63,217 nucleotides of DNA from an uncultured Spirochaetota bacterium (GTDB lineage: Bacteria; Spirochaetota; Spirochaetia; Treponematales; Treponemataceae): the NCBI GenBank assembly GCA_944389415.1, contig CALXMF010000012.1, positions 1 to 63,217 of the forward strand, written 5' to 3'. The translations under genes were made by a program, and so were the position numbers. The notes below the pieces were generated by a model. The model searched no databases, was not told the origin of the DNA, and was given only the letters and a program-made list of their open reading frames with translations. Positions 56,033 to 63,217 of the stretch are shown here, piece by piece (positions within the stretch are counted from its first letter, which is position 1; each line of letters starts with the position of its first letter).

Positions 56033-57070
56033 TCAATTTATCCCTGCGCGATATTTTTCCAGAACAGCGGTCATTTTCTGATAAAATTCCAAATCAATAA
56101 TGGAATTTTTAACCTGCGACATCTTTTCGGCATCTTTTCCAAGTGTATCTTCCCAGACTTTTACCTGCTCGGGGGTTAAAGATACACGAGTAGCACCAGC
56201 CTCTTCCATAAGCTGCAAATATTCATTATCCGATTCCTGCTGGACAGTAATAAATTTTGATTCGGCCTGACGCACCGCTGCCATCAGCTCCGGTTTATAT
56301 TTATCAGGTACCGCATCCCAGGCTGCTTTCGAAACAACAAAGGCAGACATCACAGGACAGATTGGCAAATCAAGCATATATGGCAGACTTTCATAATACC
56401 TTGCGGCGTACGCATACATCGGAATCGTATACAGACCCTTTATCCCATTTGCACTGCGAAGACTCTGCATAAGTTTCTCATTTGGCAGATCTTCTGTTGT
56501 AAAGCCACACGCCTTGAATGCGGCACCAAGCTCAGGACTCGTAAAACCGCCGACACTCAATTTCATAGATTTCAGCTCGGCAGGTGTAGTCGCTTTTTCT
56601 TTGGTAAAAAAATATGCCCATCCGACATTAAACCACCCTAAAAGCTCATACCCTTTGTCAATAATAGGCTTCTTCATTTCATCAGATAATTCGTCAAGAA
56701 TCAAATCAAGCTCATTCTGATCCCTGAATAAAAACGGCACACACAGCGTCATTACATTAGAATCAGGAGCCAGTTCATAAATACCCAGAGAAGTAAAAAT
56801 TGCCCCATCTATTGGACTTTTCTGCCCCGGTCGGACTGTTCGCATTTTCCGGATAACACCATTTTCTCCGCCCTGCGCATTCGCATCATAAAAAGTAATC
56901 GTCACCTGACCGTTCGTAATGCGGGACCACTCCTGAGCAAGTTTTTTTTGTTCAATATCCCATGGAGATCTGCTCGGAGCAACAGAAGCTATTTTAAGAT
57001 TTACACGCTGCGCCGATGCGGCGGAAAGAACAATAAATCCTGCCAATACTAAACATAATAAACGTTTCAT
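56033..57070 (-). CDS. TRAP transporter solute-binding protein (TatP)
   Basis: A 345-residue periplasmic binding protein of the DctP family. It has a signal peptide (MKRLLCLVLAGFIVLSAASAQ) and core segments LKIASVAPSRSPWDIEQKKLAQEW, KMRTVRPGQKSPIDGAIFTSLGI, LGWFNVGWAYFFTKE and ELKSMKLSVGGFTSPELGAAF. The usual ligand-carboxylate Arg region is replaced by a hydrophobic-looking stretch, consistent with the suggestion that TatP binds hydrophobic ligands with TatT. It sits between tatT and tatQM. Confidence 0.92.
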   Translation of the reverse strand: MKRLLCLVLAGFIVLSAASAQRVNLKIASVAPSRSPWDIEQKKLAQEWSRITNGQVTITFYDANAQGGENGVIRKMRTVRPGQKSPIDGAIFTSLGIYELAPDSNVMTLCVPFLFRDQNELDLILDELSDEMKKPIIDKGYELLGWFNVGWAYFFTKEKATTPAELKSMKLSVGGFTSPELGAAFKACGFTTEDLPNEKLMQSLRSANGIKGLYTIPMYAYAARYYESLPYMLDLPICPVMSAFVVSKAAWDAVPDKYKPELMAAVRQAESKFITVQQESDNEYLQLMEEAGATRVSLTPEQVKVWEDTLGKDAEKMSQVKNSIIDLEFYQKMTAVLEKYRAGIN

Positions 57071-57123
57071 AATACATTCCTCTTTACTATTTCAGTACAA
57101 CATTATACAAAGAACTGCTGTTA

Positions 57124-58134
57124 CTATCTGAACAGTTCCTCATATACCGCCATATCATCTTCCCAGATAATAAAATGCTCATCAATATATTGCTGAGACA
57201 TCATCCTCCGGGCTTTATTCTGACTGATAATTGTCGCAAGCCGTGTTTCAGGATTATCATCAGGATCAATAGCAAGAGCACTCTGCAAAGCCTCTATATA
57301 ACCGGATAAATTCTGATCCTTCAGACAGAATGTTTCTGCATAAGTGACATATGGTCCAGGTGATTTACCTTCTGATAAACGCATACTTTCTTCATGGCAA
57401 AACAGTGCACGTTCCGGATCACCACCAAAATCATATGGAGCTGCATAGTAAAACATACTCAAAATATCCCATATAGCACCGCTGTTATATTCCGGATCAA
57501 GCTCTGCAGCTTTTTCAAGTAATGCTACAGCTGCCGTACAACTGTGAAGCAAGTCATTATCATAATTATCTACAGAAAAAGCCCCAAGCCATCCTGCACC
57601 TGCCCAATATGCAGCATTTACATCTTCTTTTTTCAGCTGAAGCAGAGCCTCATTGTATAAATCACTATCCGCACTCAACAAAGCAGTTTGAAATCCCGGA
57701 TATTTTCTTTCAAACATCTCCAGAATATAATCTCTGCCGCGCAGATAAAACATTTTTGCCCGATTATATTCATTCATTTGAGCATCTATATTCGTCATCT
57801 GCGATGCATTATTCTGAATAAAAACATTCGCATACATCACATACAGGGAACCGCTCATCACAGCAAGGCCCGCATGTTCAGGATTCTGATAATGCAATAT
57901 CTCATACAACTTTAACGCAGTAGGAAAAAAATCTTCCACAAGCTCTACATCAGTCTCACCCGTGAGAGCCAGCATCGCGTCAGAATCAGACGAAAGCGTT
58001 TTTCCATTTTTGTCGGCTCCTGAAAGCATATCAGATATAGAATTTAATGCAATTCTTTTAGTTGATGAACAAGATGTGAATACTGCAGATACACACAGAA
58101 ACACTGCCAATACAGTACGAATAGATATTTTCAT
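57124..58134 (-). CDS. TPR lipoprotein TatT of the TRAP transporter
   Basis: A 336-residue lipoprotein. Signal peptide and lipobox FTSC (Cys about residue 22) are followed by helical TPR-like units (HAGLAVMSGSLYVMYANVF, RAKMFYLRGRDYILEMFERK, AAVALLEKAAELDPEYNSGAIWDIL, SGYIEALQSALAIDPDDNPETRL). In T. pallidum the homologue forms a trimer that binds TatP. It heads tatT-tatP-tatQM. There is no Shine-Dalgarno, and the -10 box ends eight bases before the ATG, so a leaderless message is predicted. Confidence 0.92.
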   Translation of the reverse strand: MKISIRTVLAVFLCVSAVFTSCSSTKRIALNSISDMLSGADKNGKTLSSDSDAMLALTGETDVELVEDFFPTALKLYEILHYQNPEHAGLAVMSGSLYVMYANVFIQNNASQMTNIDAQMNEYNRAKMFYLRGRDYILEMFERKYPGFQTALLSADSDLYNEALLQLKKEDVNAAYWAGAGWLGAFSVDNYDNDLLHSCTAAVALLEKAAELDPEYNSGAIWDILSMFYYAAPYDFGGDPERALFCHEESMRLSEGKSPGPYVTYAETFCLKDQNLSGYIEALQSALAIDPDDNPETRLATIISQNKARRMMSQQYIDEHFIIWEDDMAVYEELFR

Positions 58135-58142
58135 ATTAAACT

Positions 58143-58171
58143 ACTATAACAAAGGCCATATAAAATATCAA
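58143..58171 (-). promoter_or_regulatory. tatT operon promoter, predicted leaderless
   Basis: On the minus strand TTGATA (58171-58166), 17 bases, then TATAGT (58148-58143). Eight bases (AGTTTAAT) separate it from the ATG at 58134, the same geometry as at cheA. Confidence 0.75.
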
Positions 58172-58241
58172 TAGATGATTTTTCTTCTATAAATAACCAA
58201 CATTTTACTCATTAAAACATCAAAATAGATGATATTAAGCA

Positions 58242-58277
58242 TAAAAAAAAGCCCTGTTTAAATAACAGGGCTTTTTA
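58242..58277 (-). terminator. Terminator of the oad operon
   Basis: GCCCTGTT-TAAAT-AACAGGGC (58251-58271) is a perfect hairpin with eight A/T on the minus-strand exit side (GGGCTTTTTTTTAT). The stem lies about 47 bases past the oadB stop. Confidence 0.9.
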
Positions 58278-58318
58278 CTAAAAATCAACGTATACTATTG
58301 AAAGTTTATAAAGAACTA

Positions 58319-59704
58319 TCAACTGGCATATGTCGCAATGAAAACACCGGCAGCAACAGCTGTACCGATAACACCGGCAACATTCGGACCCATAGCATGC
58401 ATGAGCAGGAAGTTTGACGGATCATATTCCAAACCAACCTTATTGGATACACGTGCGGCCATAGGAACAGCAGACACACCAGCGGAACCAATAAGAGGAT
58501 TGATTTTTTCCTTGAGGAACAGATTCATCAATTTCGCAACCAAAACACCACCAGCAGTTGCCACAGCAAACGCGACCAAACCAAGAACAATAATACCAAC
58601 AGCATTCGGATTCAAAATCTTATCAGGTGTCATCTGTGAACCAACACCAAGAGACAAGAGAATTGAAACAATATTCAGCAGTTCATTCTCCATTGTCTTT
58701 GCCAGACGATCCACAACACCAGTCTGTTTCACAAAGTTACCAAACGCAAGCATACCGATAAGCGGAGCAGCTGACGGAATCAGCAGAATTGCCAATATCA
58801 GCAGAACAATCGGGAACAAAATCTTCTCAGTTTTTGAAACCGGACGCAGCTGCTTCATCTTTATCTGACGCTCATGCTTAGTAGTCAGAGCCTTCATAAT
58901 CGGCGGCTGAATCATAGGAACAAGCGCCATGTATGAATATGCAGCGACCGCGATAACCGCCATCATGTGCGGAGCCAGCTTTCCAGACACATAAATTGAT
59001 GTAGGACCATCCGCACCGCCGATAATAGCGATTGCGCACGCTTCAAACATATTATAGTCAACACCTGGAATCAGGTTCATCAGTGCTACACCAAAAAGCG
59101 TAATAAATACACCAAGCTGAGCAGCACCACCGAGCAGAGCTGTTTTAGGGTTCGCAATAAGCGGACCAAAGTCAGTCATTGCGCCGATACCCATAAATAT
59201 CAGCATCGGGAAAAACTCATTACCAACACCAGCATCATAAATAATACGCAGCATACCGGAATGTTCTGCATACATACCGCCAGAGGGAATGTTAACAAAT
59301 ACAGTTCCAAATCCAATCGGAATCAGCAAAAGAGGTTCAAATCCTTTCGCTGCGCCAAGATAAATAATCAGGAACCCAATCGCAATCAGCAGCAGCCGCT
59401 GCCAGCCGGGGATAAGAGTTGACTTTGTGGGATCAACCAAATCGGGCACTTCTTCGGCACCGTTAATAATTGCGTTCAGACCAGTATTATCAACTGTATT
59501 CTGCAAAAATTCAGAAACTGAAATAGACGGTACATTTTCACTGCCTTTAATAATAGCAGTACCCATCGTTCTGAATGAAGCGACTTCGTCTGTACCGCTG
59601 GAAGCAAAAACAGTGCTGCACAAGGATAATACCATCGCGATACCCATAACGATGAGAGTCGCGTTCAGCACTTTTTTGCTGTTTTCCTTCTTAGTATCAA
59701 GCAT
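58319..59704 (-). CDS. Oxaloacetate decarboxylase beta subunit (Na+ pump)
   Basis: A 461-residue membrane protein that decarboxylates carboxybiotin and exports two Na+. After an N-terminal membrane segment and a loop unusually long for the family (residues about 35-95), the conserved core appears: [89 protein letters not shown] (the essential Asp of the Na+ site), and the C-terminal [22 protein letters not shown] has AGGAG upstream. It is the last gene of oadG-oadA-oadB. Confidence 0.95.
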   Translation of the reverse strand: MLDTKKENSKKVLNATLIVMGIAMVLSLCSTVFASSGTDEVASFRTMGTAIIKGSENVPSISVSEFLQNTVDNTGLNAIINGAEEVPDLVDPTKSTLIPGWQRLLLIAIGFLIIYLGAAKGFEPLLLIPIGFGTVFVNIPSGGMYAEHSGMLRIIYDAGVGNEFFPMLIFMGIGAMTDFGPLIANPKTALLGGAAQLGVFITLFGVALMNLIPGVDYNMFEACAIAIIGGADGPTSIYVSGKLAPHMMAVIAVAAYSYMALVPMIQPPIMKALTTKHERQIKMKQLRPVSKTEKILFPIVLLILAILLIPSAAPLIGMLAFGNFVKQTGVVDRLAKTMENELLNIVSILLSLGVGSQMTPDKILNPNAVGIIVLGLVAFAVATAGGVLVAKLMNLFLKEKINPLIGSAGVSAVPMAARVSNKVGLEYDPSNFLLMHAMGPNVAGVIGTAVAAGVFIATYAS

Positions 59705-59716
59705 TGCTTTAAACTC

Positions 59717-61771
59717 CTATTTTATTTCCGCCAGAGGCTGACCGGCAGTAATCTGAGAACCGGCTGTTGACAGGAAATGAACTGTACCATCACATGTAGC
59801 TTTAACTTCAAGCTCCATTTTCATGGACTCGATCATAATAATGGTCTGACCAGAAGTAACCTTGGAACCTTCTGCAACAACATTCTTCAGCAAGGTACCG
59901 GCAACAGGAGCAGCGATAGAAGTACCGCCTGTAGAAACAGGTGCCGGAGCCGGTGCTGCAGCCGCAGGCTGTGCGGGAGCCGGTGCAGGAGCAGGAGCAC
60001 CGCCGCCAATTGTTGCAAGAACCTGTCCCGCACTGATCTGGGAACCGGGCTGTACTGAATAAGAAATAGGACCATCTGCTGTTGCTTTAACTTCAAGTTC
60101 CATCTTCATAGACTCAATCATGATAACAGTCTGTCCCTTGGTTACATTTGAACCAGCAGGCACAACCTGCTTCAGCAGCGTACCGGCAACAGGAGCTGTC
60201 AGTGTGGCACCGCCGGATACTGCAGGTGCAGCTGCAGCAGCAGGAGCCGCCCCGCCAGCACTAAATGATACGTTATACGCAGTACCGTTAACAGTAACGC
60301 TCATGCTGTCTCCTGCAGGACCTGAAGTAACATTATAATTAGTTCCGTTTACAGTAACTGTGTAAGAACCGCCCTTTCCTCCAGCAGCTGCCTTGGGAAC
60401 AACAAAAGAATCAGAAGAAATCGGTCCCTTTGAACGTTCCTTAAAGAACTTCGGAGCAACTTTCGGGAACATCGCATAAGTCAGCGCATCTTCTACACTG
60501 CCATCAGCACCATTTTCTTTTGCTTCCGCAACCATTTTTTCCCATTCATTTTCGATGAGATCCGCGGGACGGCAGGTAACCGGCTTATCCATCTTGTTCT
60601 GCTCCAGAGATTTTTTAAGCAGATCAGGATTAACCGCTGCGGGTGTCTTTCCGTATTTTCCGGTAACAAGATCGCGTGTTTCCTGAGTAAGGCGCGCATA
60701 GCGGCCGAACAATACGTTAAATACAGCCTGAGTACCAACAATCTGGCTTGTCGGGGTAACAAGCGGAATATATCCGCAGTCTTTCTGAACAATCTGAATT
60801 TCTTTCAGAACATCATCAATCTTGTCTGCGGCACCCTGCTCGCGCAGCTGATTCTCCAGATTTGACAGCATTCCGCCAGGAACCTGAGAAGCAAGAATAC
60901 GGGTATCAGCGCCGAGGAAACTTGATTCAAATTTAGCATACTTCTTGCGGACATCGCGGAAATACGCTGCGATTTCAAGCAGCAGATTCAAATCAAGACC
61001 AGTATCCAGCTCAGTACCTTTGAGCATCTCAACAACAGTCTCTGTCGGACTGTGAGAGGTACCCATTGACATCGCAGAAATAGCAGTATCAAGCACGTCA
61101 GCACCTGCTTCAGCAGCCTTCAGCAAAGTCGCTACAGACAAACCTGTTGTCGCATGCGTGTGGATTTCAACAGGCAGATCAACTTTCGCTTTAATCGCTT
61201 TTACCAGATCATATGCCTCATACGGCTTGAGCAGACCGGACATATCCTTAATACAGATTGAATCAGCGCCAAAATCAGCATATGATTTTGCCAGATCAGC
61301 GTAGATCTCTTTTGTATGATACGGTGTTGTCGCATATGAAATAGCCATCTGAACATGCTTACCGGTTTTTTTAGCGGCATCTGTCGCACGCTTCAGATTG
61401 CGGGGATCATTACAAGCGTCAAAAATACGGAAAATACCAATTCCGTTCTTTGCAGCAGTCTCAACAAACTTATCAACAACATCATCAGCATAATGCCGGT
61501 AACCAAGCAGGTTCTGACCGCGCAGCAGCATCATGATGGGAGTATTGGGCAGCGCCTTATGCAGTTTGCGCAGGCGTTCCCACGGATCTTCATTCAAAAA
61601 ACGGATACATGAATCAAATGTCGCACCGCCCCATCCTTCAAGGCTGTAATAACCGACTTTATCCAATTTATCACAAATAGGCAGCATATCAGCTGTCGTC
61701 ATACGAGTTGCGTGTAAAGACTGGTGAGCATCGCGCAGAACCAGATCTGCAATTTGAACCTTCTTAGACAT
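59717..61771 (-). CDS. Oxaloacetate decarboxylase alpha subunit with two biotinyl domains
   Basis: A 684-residue carboxyltransferase. The TIM-barrel begins ADLVLRDAHQSLHATRM and has metal/active-site segments SICIKDMSGLLKPYEA and PVEIHTHATTGLSVATLL. The PYC/OADA conserved region spans about 290-470. A linker with two VTVNGT-YNV repeats (about 478-515) precedes two Ala/Pro-separated biotinyl domains, each with IESMKMELEVKAT (biotin on the Lys between the Mets). Usual OadA has one. It moves CO2 from oxaloacetate to biotin for OadB. ATG has AGGAG. Confidence 0.95.
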   Translation of the reverse strand: MSKKVQIADLVLRDAHQSLHATRMTTADMLPICDKLDKVGYYSLEGWGGATFDSCIRFLNEDPWERLRKLHKALPNTPIMMLLRGQNLLGYRHYADDVVDKFVETAAKNGIGIFRIFDACNDPRNLKRATDAAKKTGKHVQMAISYATTPYHTKEIYADLAKSYADFGADSICIKDMSGLLKPYEAYDLVKAIKAKVDLPVEIHTHATTGLSVATLLKAAEAGADVLDTAISAMSMGTSHSPTETVVEMLKGTELDTGLDLNLLLEIAAYFRDVRKKYAKFESSFLGADTRILASQVPGGMLSNLENQLREQGAADKIDDVLKEIQIVQKDCGYIPLVTPTSQIVGTQAVFNVLFGRYARLTQETRDLVTGKYGKTPAAVNPDLLKKSLEQNKMDKPVTCRPADLIENEWEKMVAEAKENGADGSVEDALTYAMFPKVAPKFFKERSKGPISSDSFVVPKAAAGGKGGSYTVTVNGTNYNVTSGPAGDSMSVTVNGTAYNVSFSAGGAAPAAAAAPAVSGGATLTAPVAGTLLKQVVPAGSNVTKGQTVIMIESMKMELEVKATADGPISYSVQPGSQISAGQVLATIGGGAPAPAPAPAQPAAAAPAPAPVSTGGTSIAAPVAGTLLKNVVAEGSKVTSGQTIIMIESMKMELEVKATCDGTVHFLSTAGSQITAGQPLAEIK

Positions 61772-61792
61772 TGCTATTCTCCTTAATCGTAA

Positions 61793-62059
61793 TTAAACCT
61801 GTTTTTCATGAAGCGCAGCAGCAATAGCGGCAACTACTGCATCATTATTTGCAGCAGCAGGTGTCGCCGTCTGCACCGAAGGAGCGGCAGAAGGCGCAGC
61901 TGCAGTTGTTTTTGGCGCTTCCTCATCCAATTTCAGCGCATGAAGCAGGTTCTTTACCAGCGTCAGACAAAAAATCAGAATAATAAGGAAGGCAAAAACA
62001 ACACCCATTCCCAGCAGGGTCAAAATAAGACTCTGACCGAGCATGTCAAGTATTGTCAT
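61793..62059 (-). CDS. Oxaloacetate decarboxylase gamma subunit
   Basis: An 88-residue protein with a single N-terminal membrane helix (LILTLLGMGVVFAFLIILIFCLTLV), an Ala/Pro/Thr-rich linker and a C-terminal helix NDAVVAAIAAALHEKQ. OadG stabilises the alpha-beta complex. ATG at 62059 follows GGAGG; an ATG further up at 62095 falls in the operator palindrome. It is first in the operon. Confidence 0.9.
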   Translation of the reverse strand: MTILDMLGQSLILTLLGMGVVFAFLIILIFCLTLVKNLLHALKLDEEAPKTTAAAPSAAPSVQTATPAAANNDAVVAAIAAALHEKQV

Positions 62060-62079
62060 AGATCCTCCAACGAGTCGTA

Positions 62080-62095
62080 TTGTATACGTATACAA
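62080..62095. promoter_or_regulatory. 16-bp perfect palindrome over the oad transcription start
   Basis: TTGTATACGTATACAA is a perfect inverted repeat placed two bases downstream of the -10 box, so it covers the +1 position. It is a strong operator candidate for a dimeric repressor; its sequence resembles GntR/TetR-type sites, but no regulator gene is adjacent. Confidence 0.75.
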
Positions 62096-62097
62096 CT

Positions 62098-62126
62098 ATT
62101 ATATTTAAAAGACTACATTTATTCAA
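62098..62126 (-). promoter_or_regulatory. oadGAB promoter
   Basis: On the minus strand TTGAAT (62126-62121), 17 bases, then TATAAT (62103-62098). Confidence 0.85.
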
Positions 62127-62160
62127 GGTTTGGATTAGAACTGAAAAACTGTGTACATTA

Positions 62161-62290
62161 GGAACCATACTATAATTCAATCAAACAGCAGTTATCCCAT
62201 TTAAAACGACCGCTTGACGACAGCCTGATCGAGGCTGGTTCCATGAGAAAACGCGGTCACAGGAACAACTTAACGGGGAAAGCAGATGAA
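62161..62290. other. Gene-free stretch with nested inverted repeats
   Basis: Between oadG and the HNH gene the base composition becomes less A+T-rich. GACCGC (62208-62213) pairs with GCGGTC (62253-62258). Inside it CAGCCT (62221-62226) pairs with AGGCTG (62232-62237), and GGAACCA (62161-62167) can pair with TGGTTCC (62236-62242). It could be a small RNA, an element remnant or an attachment-type sequence. No promoter or known RNA family is recognised. Confidence 0.35.
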
Positions 62291-62299
62291 AAAGTGTGT

Positions 62300-63217
62300 T
62301 TATTCTTCATCAAAGATATTATCTATATCATTATATATTTTATCAAAAATAAGTTCTTCAGATTTTCTTAGTGAAAAATTAAAAATGCCTTCAATAATTG
62401 ATGAAAAACTATTATGATAAGGAAACAACTTTCCTATGAGATTCATATAAGAATGAGAATACATTCTGCGTTTATCAATATAATTAAGAAATTCTACTTT
62501 ATGGCAGTTATACCTATCAATAATTTCAAAAAAATCGGCTTCTTTTTTATACAAAGCAAAGTCTGTTGATTGAGATGGAATAAAATCAACTTCAAAATAG
62601 TCTTTTGAATCTTGAAACTTTCTGGTTAATAAAAATTTACCGTTATTAAGTTTAGGGACTAAAATAAACTTCAGTGTATTATCGTAATTATAATTGCTGC
62701 TCGAGGGAAATAATTTTTCATACTTCTGAGATAGTAAAGCGACAGAATGTTTAATTTGATTTTTAAAATAAATACCAGCCCTCTTAAACCTGGAATTACA
62801 TATTTGACAACTCAGTGTATTACCATAATTATAATAGCGACTCGAGGGGAATAATTTTTTATACTTCTGAGATAGTAAAGCCATAGAATGTTTAATTTGA
62901 TTTTTAAAATAAATACCAGCCCTCTTAATCCTGGAATTACATATTTGACAACTTGGAACGAAATTATAAAGACATAATACAAATAGAGGGCATTCACTCT
63001 GTGGGATAAAATGATCTAAATCACACTGTATTCTTGAACCTTCTCTATTCGTATATAAATTTATATATGATGAATTACAATAATAACAAGTTTTTATTCC
63101 AATTAGTTTTTCATTATTTTTAAAAAAATCTATTATTTTCTGATAGTGTACAATAAAGTTCGCAATTTGGGGTAGAAAAAAGCCATTGAAAATTCCAAAA
63201 TGTTAGTTACCACAACA
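62300..63217 (-). pseudogene. HNH endonuclease gene, frameshifted and internally duplicated, runs off the window
   Basis: The minus strand encodes an HNH nuclease. A first Cys pair CYYC leads to the core QCDLDHFIPQSECPLFVL (D-H of the HNH), YNFVPSCQICNSRIKRAG (second Cys pair and Asn), then a long C-terminal region ending DNIFDEE. The core frame is open from 63202. Upstream, the frame EFSMAFF is one base out, and adding one T to the T6 tract (plus-strand A6, 63176-63181) would join it to PQIANFIVHYQKI, a typical N-terminus. A 141-bp duplication (62672-62953) repeats SCQICNSR...YNYGNTL. The 5' end is beyond the window. It may be a restriction or defence nuclease; partners are not visible. Confidence 0.7.
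62672..62953 (-). repeat. 141-bp in-frame tandem duplication in the HNH gene
   Basis: Two adjacent 141-bp copies, 62953-62813 and 62812-62672, differ at about ten positions (roughly 93% identical). Each encodes 47 residues beginning SCQICNSR. The duplication repeats the second zinc-knuckle half of the HNH domain and its linker without breaking the frame. Confidence 0.9.

Noticed and set aside
62300-62884. Internal ATG at 62884 as the true start of a small protein
   Set aside because: The frame continues upstream through a clear HNH core; this ATG is only a codon inside the first copy of the 141-bp duplication.

Overview
The window is an A+T-rich chromosomal segment from a spirochaete, almost certainly a Treponema. 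The evidence is the gene set. There is a cheA-cheW-cheX-cheY operon whose CheW carries a CheR-like domain, two FlaA filament-sheath proteins, and a TatT/TatP/TatQ-M TRAP transporter of the kind described from T. pallidum. A long division, Xer, topA, hslVU and flagellar motor cluster runs in a T. pallidum/Borrelia-like order. Unlike T. pallidum it has branched-chain amino acid genes, so a free-living, gut or oral treponeme is more likely; I cannot name the species.

Layout. 1-2.65 kb: a T-rich degenerate minisatellite, a large unknown membrane protein, an orphan promoter and tRNA-Val. 2.7-8.3 kb: a winged-helix regulator and the che operon. 8.5-17.4 kb: a predicted outer-membrane barrel, then leuB-ilvD-ilvB-dapL and cimA, each unit with its own signals. 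17.5-21.2 kb: a K+ channel with a poly-A frameshift, a cyclic-nucleotide-binding protein, tRNA-Pro and a TGS/uridine-kinase-like protein. 21.2-43.9 kb (all minus strand): mraZ-rsmH-ftsL-murF-ftsW-ftsQ-ftsA-ftsZ-xerD-TPR lipoprotein-dprA-topA-xerC-hslV-hslU, then flgB-flgC-fliE-fliF-fliG-fliH-fliI-fliJ. 44-48.4 kb: a possible nuclease-like ORF, two FlaA proteins, fba and a membrane protein. 48.7-51.2 kb: infC-rpmI-rplT with zapB-like, zapA and yaiI. 51.2-58.2 kb: two RNA-modification enzymes, a GH3 lipoprotein and the TatT/P/QM transporter. 58.3-62.1 kb: the Na+-pumping oxaloacetate decarboxylase oadGAB. 62.1-63.2 kb: a structured intergenic stretch and a damaged HNH endonuclease gene running off the window.

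How it works together. The window combines motility hardware (basal body, motor switch, export ATPase, filament sheath), its control (CheA/W/X/Y) and cell division (FtsZ/A/Q/W/L with ZapA/ZapB). Metabolic parts are pieces of a citramalate route to isoleucine/valine, class II aldolase, and oxaloacetate decarboxylation coupled to Na+ export.

Main points for a second look: (1) four transcription units (cheA, tatT, the uridine-kinase-like gene, the ORF at 44076) whose -10 box sits only 6-8 nt before the ATG with no Shine-Dalgarno, so they look leaderless; (2) two genes broken at homopolymers (K+ channel, HNH endonuclease); (3) a 141-bp in-frame tandem duplication in the HNH gene; (4) four exact 10-bp-phased MraZ-type boxes overlapping the mraZ start; (5) two biotinyl domains in OadA; (6) a 16-bp perfect palindrome on the oad promoter; (7) a sigma-28-like promoter ahead of flgB. 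No CRISPR array, insertion sequence or prophage was seen, and I found no clearly novel multi-gene system.
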